DNA from: Dialister sp. UBA6422
GTDB taxonomy: Bacteria; Bacillota; Negativicutes; Veillonellales; Dialisteraceae
Direction: 5' to 3'
Assembly: GCA_002439665.1 (NCBI GenBank)
Contig: DJPC01000057.1
Span: 1-5,344 of the forward strand
Length of the DNA: 5,344 nucleotides
The position numbers were made by a program, and so were the translations under genes. Shown piece by piece: positions 1 to 4,873 of this stretch; within the stretch, counting starts at the first letter, position 1; each line of letters starts with the position of its first letter. The notes beneath the pieces are model-generated. The model was not told the DNA's origin and made no database searches. It was given only the letters and a program-made list of their open reading frames with translations.

Positions 1-1208
1 GGCATGATTTCTCCTGTGAGGCCAATCTCCCCTAAGGCCATCACGCCCGCTGGGACAGGGACGTCGCATTTGATAGAAATAAGAGCCATAGCCACTGCCA
101 GGTCTGCTGCGGTTTCTTTCACCCGAAAGCCTCCAGCCACATTGAGGTATACATCGTCAGCAGAAAAAGGAAAGTGTCCTCGTTTTTCCAGTACTGCCAA
201 AAGGATAATCATGCGGTTGTAGTCATAGCCAGCAGAAATGCGCCGCGGAATGGCTAGTACGGAATGCACCGTAAGTGCCTGGATTTCCACTAACACGGGA
301 CGAAGGCCTTCCATACAGGCCACAACCGTAGACCCTGGCGTGAGGCTAGCTCTATCGCGGAGCAGGTATTTGGACGGGTCTTCAATGCCTTTCAGCCCTT
401 GTCCTTCCATGACGAATAAGCCAGATTCTGCGGTGGAGCCGAATCTATTTTTCACGGTACGAAGCACGCGGAATTGATAGCTTCGATCCCCTTCCAGGTA
501 AAATACCACGTCCACCATGTGCTCTAAGATACGCGGTCCCGCTAGATTTCCTTCTTTGGTGACGTGACCAATAATCATGACTGCGATATTGTACTGTTTG
601 GCAAGACGCACCAGGACGGCAGTGCAGTCACGAATCTGTGCTGGACTTCCCATGGGCGAGTCGCTACTGGAAAGGTACATGGTCTGGATGGAATCAATGA
701 CCAACATGGATGGCGTAAGCTTTTCTGCTTCTTTTACTATGCTATCCAGATTCCCGCCGGAATAAACCATAAGGGTATCGCTGGATACATGAAGCCTATC
801 GGCTCGCATTTTGATTTGTGGTTCTGATTCTTCGCCGCTGCAATAGAGTACGCTCCTTCCTTCTCTTGCCATAGCAGAGCAGACTTGGAGTATCAAAGTG
901 GATTTACCGATACCCGGTTCGCCGCCCCAAAGAATGACAGAACCAGGTACGATACCCCCTCCTAATGGTCTATCCACTTCAGGCATATGAAGGAGCATCC
1001 GTTCATGATTTTCCAGATTCACTTCAGACAGTTTCTGTGGTTTCTTCGATGTGACCACTTCGTGACTGATCTGAAGATGTTTCGGTACCGCTTCTTCTAC
1101 CACTTCTTCTAAGGTATTCCATTCACCACACTGGGGACACCGCCCCATCCATCGTATCGTTTCCGCTCCGCAATTGGAGCATACATATTTCGTTTTATTT
1201 TTTGCCAT
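1..1208 (-). CDS. radA: DNA repair protein RadA, 3' end beyond the window
   Basis: RadA (Sms) is a RecA-like ATPase that helps process recombination intermediates and acts as a DnaB-type branch-migration helicase in the cytoplasm. The frame is open from ATG at 1206-1208 to the left edge, giving 402 residues. The family is usually about 450-460 residues, so roughly the last 50 are missing. An N-terminal zinc finger has C10, C13, C24 and C27. Walker A (GEPGIGKST) covers residues 96-104 after the typical LGGGIVPGS segment. Walker B (LVIDS) is near 169-173. The RadA signature KNRFG is at 253-257. A Lon-like domain follows, with PRRISAGYDYNR from 321 and AADLAVAMAL near 367-376. AGGGAGA at 1216-1222 lies 7 nt before the ATG and supports this start. 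A terminator separates it from the aminotransferase upstream, so it probably has its own promoter. The identification is firm. Confidence 0.96.
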   Translation of the reverse strand, partial: MAKNKTKYVCSNCGAETIRWMGRCPQCGEWNTLEEVVEEAVPKHLQISHEVVTSKKPQKLSEVNLENHERMLLHMPEVDRPLGGGIVPGSVILWGGEPGIGKSTLILQVCSAMAREGRSVLYCSGEESEPQIKMRADRLHVSSDTLMVYSGGNLDSIVKEAEKLTPSMLVIDSIQTMYLSSSDSPMGSPAQIRDCTAVLVRLAKQYNIAVMIIGHVTKEGNLAGPRILEHMVDVVFYLEGDRSYQFRVLRTVKNRFGSTAESGLFVMEGQGLKGIEDPSKYLLRDRASLTPGSTVVACMEGLRPVLVEIQALTVHSVLAIPRRISAGYDYNRMIILLAVLEKRGHFPFSADDVYLNVAGGFRVKETAADLAVAMALISIKCDVPVPAGVMALGEIGLTGEIM

Positions 1209-1257
1209 TATTTTGTCTCCCTATCAATTGGTTGCTTGTTGTTTGTTGTTGGAAAGG

Positions 1258-1286
1258 AATATAACAGAGCAGGACATAAACCAACA
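1258..1286 (-). promoter_or_regulatory. Candidate radA promoter with extended -10
   Basis: Read on the minus strand, 1258-1266 is TGTTATATT, an extended -10 (TG-n-TATATT). The -35 region 17 bp upstream (TGTTGG, 1281-1286) is poor, as is usual where an extended -10 compensates. The predicted start, near 1251, leaves a leader of about 43 nt containing repeated CAA triplets (about 1231-1252) and then the Shine-Dalgarno site at 1216-1222. It is the best candidate between radA and the upstream terminator, but it rests on sequence match only. Confidence 0.45.
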
Positions 1287-1377
1287 GTGATTTCCTAATG
1301 TAGTGGGCGCTCCATCATTCTTACGTCCCATACTGACTGAACTATGTAGTAAAAGTTTGGTATTCAAATGCATAGAA

Positions 1378-1407
1378 TTGGCACTATTCTATCAATATAT
1401 TTATAAG
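1378..1407 (+). promoter_or_regulatory. Plus-strand promoter-like sequence with no gene behind it
   Basis: TTGGCA (1378-1383) and TATAAG (1402-1407) each match the sigma-70 consensus at 5 of 6 positions, with an 18-bp spacer. It points away from radA and towards the 3' end of the aminotransferase. The first terminator-like structure it meets on the plus strand is the hairpin at 1562-1601 followed by TTTTT. A transcript of about 190 nt would have no convincing coding frame. In an AT-rich gap such matches also arise by chance. Confidence 0.35.
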
Positions 1408-1415
1408 ATGGGTAT

Positions 1416-1451
1416 AAGGTTTACATGTAAGAATATAACCCCTTAAACCTT
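1416..1451. repeat. 8-bp perfect inverted repeat enclosing a 10-bp palindrome
   Basis: AAGGTTTA (1416-1423) and TAAACCTT (1444-1451) are exact reverse complements separated by 20 bp. The left arm overlaps the perfect palindrome TTACATGTAA at 1421-1430. It sits just downstream of the plus-strand promoter-like sequence, so it could be a 5' hairpin in a transcript or a protein-binding site. Function is unknown. Confidence 0.5.
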
Positions 1452-1554
1452 TGGAAAAAGAAATCCCACCCAAAATGAATGAACGAGCAGCCACTCATGT
1501 ATAATATTTTGATTCCATTATATCATGCCATAGATACTATCTGATTTTCCATGC

Positions 1555-1606
1555 AAAAAAGGCAGGAACACACCTTTGATATAACTAAGATGTGTTCCTG
1601 CTTTTT
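1555..1606 (-). terminator. Bidirectional intrinsic terminator after the aminotransferase
   Basis: The arms 1562-1576 and 1587-1601 pair over 15 positions around a 10-nt loop. The one imperfect position is a G-U wobble in the minus-strand RNA but a C-A mismatch in the plus-strand RNA, so the hairpin is best for minus-strand transcription. A run of six A at 1555-1560 gives the U-tract for the minus strand. TTTTT at 1602-1606 gives one for the plus strand. It lies about 34 nt past the aminotransferase stop codon and closes that transcript before radA. Confidence 0.9.
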
Positions 1607-1640
1607 AGATAGGTATAGAAACAGGAAAGAGAAAAAGCAT

Positions 1641-2810
1641 TTACTTTTTATACTTTTCTACGAATCGTTTCATTCGTTTCAGCGCTTCTCTGATTTGTTC
1701 ACGGCTCGCTGCATAGGAAATACGTACATGATTCTTTCCCTGGGGTCCGAAGCAGGTCCCTGGTACGACGCCTACTTTTTCTTCTCTCAGCAAGCGGTCA
1801 CAGAATTCTTCATCATCCATACCCGTAGAGCTGATGTCTGGGAAAATATAGAAAGCTCCTTTTGGTTTAAACACAGGAAGCCCCATATCTAGAAGGCCCT
1901 GATAAATGATTTCCCTGCGGGCTTTGTATTCCTCAAACATGGCTTTCACATCATCATCGCAGGAGCGAAGAGCTTCTAAGGCTCCATACTGGCTAGTGGT
2001 GGAAGCACAGAGAATCTCATACTGGTGGACTTTATAGATTTCTTCCAGTGCTTCTTTGGGAGCACAAATATACCCAATGCGCATACCCGTCATGGCATAG
2101 GACTTGGAGAATCCATTCATCACAATGGTTCTTTCTCTCATATCTGGCAAAGAAGCAAAGCAGGTATGGCTGCCATCATAGGTGAGATCACAGTAGATTT
2201 CATCGGCAATGACAATCAGGTCATGTTTCTTAGCAAAAGCAGCCACCTGTTCCAAAGATTCTCTATCCATTACTGTGCCAGTAGGGTTGTTCGGATAGCC
2301 AATGAGGAGTGCCTTTGTCTTTGGAGTGACTTTCTTTTCCAATTCTTCTACAGTGAGTTTGAATTCATTATCTCCATAGGTAGGTACCAGCACAGGTTTC
2401 CCATGGGCCAGAGATACGCAAGCTGGATATGCTAGGTAAGCGGGATCTGGAATGAGTACTTCATCTCCAGGATTTAAGAAGGTGGTCATCACAATGCCGA
2501 TTGCTTCTGATACACCTACAGTCACCATGACTTCATCTTCTGGATTGTAAGACAGTCCATAGCGATTTTTGAAAAGTTTAGCGATTTCTTCTCGAAGTTC
2601 CAAAATGCCCCAGTTGGAAGTATAGGAGGTTTCCTTCCGCTTCAAGCTGGCAATGGATGCTTCGATCACCTTGTCTGGTGCTGCAAAGTCTGGTTCTCCT
2701 ACGCCTAAGGAAACCACATCTTTCATGGTACTTGCTAAATCAAAAAATTTACGGATGCCAGAAAAGGAAACCCCTTTCACATCGGATGAAAATTTAGAAT
2801 TCCAGTCCAT
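1641..2810 (-). CDS. PLP-dependent class I/II aminotransferase, PatA-like
   Basis: A cytosolic fold-type I transaminase that would swap an amino group between an amino acid and a 2-oxo acid through pyridoxal phosphate. All 389 residues are present, the normal length for the family. Visible landmarks are SGIRKF (17-22), GEPDF (38-42), SYTSNWG (62-68), PNNPTG with PLP-contacting N175, ADEIY with D203 and Y206, the Schiff-base lysine K236 in SKSYAMTGMRIG, and carboxylate-binding R363 in VRISY. The SGIRKF start, VHQYEILCAS and KPKGAFYIFP resemble B. subtilis PatA (N-acetyl-LL-diaminopimelate aminotransferase) as I remember it. Aspartate or aromatic aminotransferase activity is equally possible, so I give no symbol. 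GAGG at about 2821-2825 lies some 10 nt before the ATG. A 123-bp gap with possible RNA structure separates it from flavodoxin 1, and a strong terminator follows it. I see no strong promoter of its own. Confidence 0.93.
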   Translation of the reverse strand: MDWNSKFSSDVKGVSFSGIRKFFDLASTMKDVVSLGVGEPDFAAPDKVIEASIASLKRKETSYTSNWGILELREEIAKLFKNRYGLSYNPEDEVMVTVGVSEAIGIVMTTFLNPGDEVLIPDPAYLAYPACVSLAHGKPVLVPTYGDNEFKLTVEELEKKVTPKTKALLIGYPNNPTGTVMDRESLEQVAAFAKKHDLIVIADEIYCDLTYDGSHTCFASLPDMRERTIVMNGFSKSYAMTGMRIGYICAPKEALEEIYKVHQYEILCASTTSQYGALEALRSCDDDVKAMFEEYKARREIIYQGLLDMGLPVFKPKGAFYIFPDISSTGMDDEEFCDRLLREEKVGVVPGTCFGPQGKNHVRISYAASREQIREALKRMKRFVEKYKK

Positions 2811-2867
2811 CGGTTATTTACCTCTATATAGTAGTAAAAATAGTCAAAGATGATATATAAAATAGGC

Positions 2868-2920
2868 CCTTTAAAGGTCTTAAGATTCTTACAGCGAGAC
2901 CTTCCTCTCTAAAGAATCTT
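2868..2920 (-). promoter_or_regulatory. Leader with two competing inverted repeats
   Basis: In minus-strand RNA order, AAGATTCTT (2920-2912) is complementary to AAGAATCTT (2890-2882). AAGGTCT (2903-2897), lying between them, is complementary to AGACCTT (2880-2874). The arms are interleaved, so the two pairings form either alternative hairpins or a pseudoknot. Inside the first hairpin, GAGA and TCTC add four pairs and leave a GGAAGG loop. A perfect palindrome, CCTTTAAAGG, covers 2868-2877, followed by a T-rich run (about 2853-2863). It may be a weak terminator for flavodoxin 1 or an attenuator-like leader for the aminotransferase. It matches no riboswitch class I know. Confidence 0.4.
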
Positions 2921-2933
2921 CCTGTGTTTTGCT

Positions 2934-3368
2934 TTAGGCTTTAGCCACTGTTTCTCCCAATTCTTCGCAATTTTTAAGAGCCGTTTCATCTGGGTAGCCA
3001 TAGGCTAGAAGAGGATGGGAAGGAAACGTAGCCCCTGCAAAGTGAAGTTCATTATACCAAGAATTGAGCCAAGCCCCACGGCTCCACCCACAGGAGCCAA
3101 ATATTCCCATCACTTTCCCTTTGAGATAGGGCTTTAGTTTATTGCAGAAGGGTTTCATCTGTGCTTCTTCGATGACTTCCACTCCCCAGGCAGAGCACCC
3201 TAGGATGATATGGTGATAGGTATTTCCAATAACCACTGGGTCCACATCAGAAACCGGTGCCAATAGTACCTCTGCTCCTGCTTTTTTAGCCCCCACAGCC
3301 ACTGCTTCTGCCATAGCTTCCGTGTTTCCTGTGGCAGAATAATAAATGATAGCGACTTTTTCTCCCAT
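2934..3368 (-). CDS. Short-chain flavodoxin, divergent paralogue (flavodoxin 1)
   Basis: A soluble FMN protein of 144 residues, expected to carry one or two electrons between redox enzymes. The FMN phosphate loop is SATGNTEAMA at 11-20. The loop facing the flavin is GCSAWGVE at 57-64, and an aromatic flavin-stacking position is kept as W95 in GSCGWSRGAW. It is about the same length as its neighbour flavodoxin 2 and shares its ending ELGETVAKA / KLGETVAKA, so the pair looks like a tandem duplication. It differs in being much less acidic (about 15 Asp/Glu against 11 Lys/Arg), in having four cysteines, and in carrying W61 where the family usually has Met. AGGAGA at 3374-3379 is 5 nt before the ATG. 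The flavodoxin 2 terminator and a palindromic element lie directly upstream and I see no clear promoter, so expression may depend on read-through. The partner enzyme is unknown. Confidence 0.92.
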   Translation of the reverse strand: MGEKVAIIYYSATGNTEAMAEAVAVGAKKAGAEVLLAPVSDVDPVVIGNTYHHIILGCSAWGVEVIEEAQMKPFCNKLKPYLKGKVMGIFGSCGWSRGAWLNSWYNELHFAGATFPSHPLLAYGYPDETALKNCEELGETVAKA

Positions 3369-3386
3369 GATATTCTCCTCTTATAG

Positions 3387-3462
3387 GTGACTGGTAGCTC
3401 ATCACTGGTGACTCAGAAGTGCGCAGCAAATCCTAGGCACCAGTGACTGGTCTACTAGTCAC
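3387..3462. repeat. Nested palindromic (REP-like) intergenic element
   Basis: GTGACTGGTA (3387-3396) pairs with TACTAGTCAC (3453-3462) over 10 positions, one of them G-U. Inside, TCACTGGTG (3402-3410) pairs perfectly with CACCAGTGA (3438-3446). The result is a two-tier hairpin with a small internal loop and a 27-nt apical loop. GTGACTGGT occurs twice exactly (3387-3395 and 3443-3451), with related units between. It sits between the flavodoxin 2 terminator and the flavodoxin 1 Shine-Dalgarno site and lacks a T-tract, so it is not an ordinary terminator. It could be a REP/MITE-type repeat or an mRNA-stabilising structure. Confidence 0.6.
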
Positions 3463-3470
3463 TATCCTAC

Positions 3471-3497
3471 AAAAAAAGAGCGCTCCAAGGAACGCCC
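3471..3497 (-). terminator. Intrinsic terminator of flavodoxin 2
   Basis: On the minus strand, GGGCGTTC and GAGCGCTC form an eight-pair stem (two G-U pairs) around a CTTG tetraloop at 3478-3497, followed directly by seven T (from A at 3471-3477). It begins about 14 nt past the flavodoxin 2 stop codon. A T-run at 3498-3503 on the other side could also let it stop plus-strand transcription. It should uncouple flavodoxin 2 from flavodoxin 1 at least partly. Confidence 0.93.
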
Positions 3498-3511
3498 TTT
3501 TTTATGATTTC

Positions 3512-3940
3512 TTACGCTTTAGCTACAGTTTCGCCCAATTTTTTGCATGCTTCAAGAGCATCATCATCTGGATAGCTGTATGCTTTAACCGGATCAGCAA
3601 CGAGAGCAACGCCTTCATCATCGAAACGTTTTTTCCAGTTTTCAATCCAGTCGCCCTGATTCCAAGCATAGGAACCGAAAATACCTACTACTTTGCCTTT
3701 CAGCTGTGGGAGCAGTTCTGCGAAGAATGGTTCGAATTCATATTCTTCCAATTCTTCGTTACCCATTGCTGGGCAGCCAAGAACGATGTGATCAAACTGT
3801 GCTACATCAGCAGCGGTGGTATCGGAAACAAAGGAAAGGGTGGTTTCAGCACCTGCTGCCTTTGCACCTTCTTCTACTGCCTGAGCCATAGCTTCGGTAT
3901 TACCAGAACCGGACCAATATACAATTGCTACTTTTGCCAT
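3512..3940 (-). CDS. Short-chain flavodoxin (flavodoxin 2)
   Basis: A complete 142-residue FMN flavodoxin that would replace or complement ferredoxin as a low-potential electron carrier in the cytoplasm. The phosphate-binding loop is SGSGNTEAMA at 10-19. GCPAMGNEELEE at 55-66 is the flavin-facing loop of the Clostridium/Megasphaera type, with Met and Gly in place. GSYAWNQGDW at 89-98 supplies W93 for flavin stacking. It is strongly acidic (about 24 Asp/Glu against 11 Lys/Arg), as expected of an electron carrier that docks on basic partner surfaces. A consensus-like promoter, a leader hairpin, AGGAGG 8 nt before the ATG (3949-3954) and a strong terminator make it a self-contained and probably highly expressed single-gene unit. 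Family membership is firm. The physiological partner, and any induction by iron limitation, cannot be read from the sequence. Confidence 0.96.
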   Translation of the reverse strand: MAKVAIVYWSGSGNTEAMAQAVEEGAKAAGAETTLSFVSDTTAADVAQFDHIVLGCPAMGNEELEEYEFEPFFAELLPQLKGKVVGIFGSYAWNQGDWIENWKKRFDDEGVALVADPVKAYSYPDDDALEACKKLGETVAKA

Positions 3941-3961
3941 TTAAAATTCCTCCTATCAATG

Positions 3962-3976
3962 CCAAATTTGATTTGG
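3962..3976 (-). other. Small hairpin in the flavodoxin 2 leader
   Basis: In the minus-strand RNA, CCAAAT and ATTTGG form a six-pair stem with a CAA loop, about 10 nt into the predicted leader and 7 nt upstream of AGGAGG. It leaves the ribosome-binding site free, so a role in protecting the 5' end of the mRNA is more likely than repression. The pairing is clear in the sequence; the role is inferred. Confidence 0.45.
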
Positions 3977-3992
3977 ATTGTTTTACTCTTCT

Positions 3993-4021
3993 ATATTACT
4001 GATTTACTCTATTATTGTCAA
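3993..4021 (-). promoter_or_regulatory. Flavodoxin 2 promoter
   Basis: On the minus strand, a perfect TTGACA (4016-4021) is followed after exactly 17 bp by TAATAT (3993-3998). The start of transcription is expected near 3986, giving a leader of about 46 nt. The octamer AGAGTAAA lies in the spacer (4003-4010) and again across the predicted start (3982-3989). These direct copies are 21 bp apart, so they face the same side of the helix and could be an operator. It is the strongest promoter match in the window. Confidence 0.75.
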
Positions 4022-4069
4022 GCAAATTAGTATACCAGAGATGGCTTCTCCTAGGTCTTTATGTCCTAT

Positions 4070-4759
4070 TTATCCCCCATATTCCGTAAGGGATGTCCCA
4101 CGTTTAGAGAGATCCGCCAATCTTGTTTTTTCTGGAAGTTTTCGCTTCTGTACCATTTTGGCTATCGCTGCAGTAACATCCTTAACATCTGCATCGGTTG
4201 CAAAAATACCCAGGGTCGTAAAATATCCATCACATTGAAGTACCATTTGATAGGCTTCATTATAGTAGATATTCTTTTCTTTGGTACGAATGGTAAAAGA
4301 ACCTTCCCAGCGAAGATGATTTTTATCTTTGCTCTTAATAAGGGGTGTATCTCCCTCATAGGTGGCTCCTGCATCCATGATCTGCTGATTGAAGTAATTG
4401 GCAAAGAGATCCATCTTCGCTTCAGGAGAATCATCTTTATGGGCAATTTCACCGATGGCAAACAAGAAAGGAATCCCTAATTTTTGAGAGAGTGCCCATC
4501 CATAGGTATAATCCGGTGGATTGCTATATGTCATGGTATAAAAAGTATCTTCCGTCAATCCTTTGCGAAGAAAATACTTTTTTGCTCCCCCATCGGCCAT
4601 AAAAGGCAACGCTTCTTGCTGCCCTTTTTGGAAAGTAATCTTCTGGGGGACATTCATTTTACCAATGCCCCGCAAATTCAATACATCCTGTGCCATAGAA
4701 GGCCATGGACACAAAAGAGCCAGTGACAAGAAAGACGCAGCCAACCATGTATATTTCAT
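4070..4759 (-). CDS. Exported protein of unknown function
   Basis: I do not recognise this protein. I place the start at the ATG at 4757-4759, giving 229 residues. GAGG at 4766-4769 sits 6 nt before it, and the protein then begins with a clean signal peptide: MK, a hydrophobic stretch at about 4-17, then SMA before Gln24, a plausible signal peptidase I site. Cys17 is preceded by ALL, so a lipobox is unlikely. The frame extends upstream to a GTG at 4828 and an ATG at 4810, the latter with an AGGGA at reasonable spacing, but those starts would bury the signal peptide behind an odd Cys/His-containing segment. The mature part (about 206 residues) is mixed alpha/beta with no membrane segment. A late segment, YYNEAYQMVLQCDGYFTTLG (166-185) followed by a helix, faintly recalls PsbP/LpqN-type secreted folds, but this is only an impression. 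It lies 114 bp behind glnS with no clear terminator between, so it may be cotranscribed with it. Confidence 0.8.
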   Translation of the reverse strand: MKYTWLAASFLSLALLCPWPSMAQDVLNLRGIGKMNVPQKITFQKGQQEALPFMADGGAKKYFLRKGLTEDTFYTMTYSNPPDYTYGWALSQKLGIPFLFAIGEIAHKDDSPEAKMDLFANYFNQQIMDAGATYEGDTPLIKSKDKNHLRWEGSFTIRTKEKNIYYNEAYQMVLQCDGYFTTLGIFATDADVKDVTAAIAKMVQKRKLPEKTRLADLSKRGTSLTEYGG

Positions 4760-4816
4760 AAAATGCCTCATTTGCAAAAGGTGACAAGTGCATATGGGGA
4801 AAAATGCCATAGTATT

Positions 4817-4836
4817 TTCCCTACGCACTAAGGGAA
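4817..4836. repeat. 6-bp inverted repeat between glnS and the exported protein gene
   Basis: TTCCCT (4817-4822) and AGGGAA (4831-4836) form a short hairpin with an 8-nt loop. On the minus strand its second arm contains the AGGGA that could serve the alternative ATG at 4810, so the fold would hide that site. No U-tract follows, so it is not a convincing glnS terminator. Next to it, 4841-4855 holds a short match to the palindromic element at 3387-3462 (CTAGTCAC shared). Confidence 0.3.
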
Positions 4837-4873
4837 TTCAACTACCCTAGTCACCGATCGCGTATTGTACTTA

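Larger units (their letters stand above)
1209..1550. other. AT-rich intergenic stretch without a supported gene
   Basis: These 342 bp lie between the radA start and the aminotransferase terminator. They contain the radA leader and promoter candidate, a plus-strand promoter-like sequence (1378-1407) and an inverted repeat (1416-1451). Short frames exist, for example 49 codons on the minus strand at 1224-1373 and 21 codons on the plus strand starting near 1480. None has a ribosome-binding site or a recognisable protein, so I do not call a gene. No tRNA or known riboswitch pattern is apparent to me. Confidence 0.6.

Noticed and set aside
1224..1373. 49-codon minus-strand frame upstream of radA
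   Set aside because: No Shine-Dalgarno site before its ATG, random-looking composition, and it spans the predicted radA promoter.
1551..1892. 113-codon plus-strand frame beginning at the terminator
   Set aside because: Its first codons are the terminator hairpin and the rest is antisense to the aminotransferase 3' end. It is not a plausible product of the plus-strand promoter-like sequence.
2025..2435. 136-codon plus-strand open frame opposite the aminotransferase
   Set aside because: Shadow of the aminotransferase coding sequence; no start signals and no family resemblance.
2820..2848. TTGACT plus TATATA upstream of the aminotransferase as a promoter
   Set aside because: The spacer is only 11 bp and the second box overlaps the Shine-Dalgarno site, so it cannot act as a normal sigma-70 promoter.
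3380..3385. TATAAG as a -10 box for flavodoxin 1
   Set aside because: Transcription would begin inside the AGGAGA ribosome-binding site, and no -35 box is present at the right distance.
3443..4030. 195-codon plus-strand open frame opposite flavodoxin 2
   Set aside because: It lies antisense to a certain gene with clear motifs, has no ribosome-binding site and has a Phe/Cys-rich composition typical of a shadow frame.
4034..4056. Short hairpin after the exported protein gene as a terminator
   Set aside because: Only about five pairs form and no T-run follows, so I see no credible terminator in this gap.
4162..4461. 99-codon minus-strand frame inside the exported protein gene
   Set aside because: Alternative frame within a gene supported by a signal peptide and ribosome-binding site; no start signal of its own.
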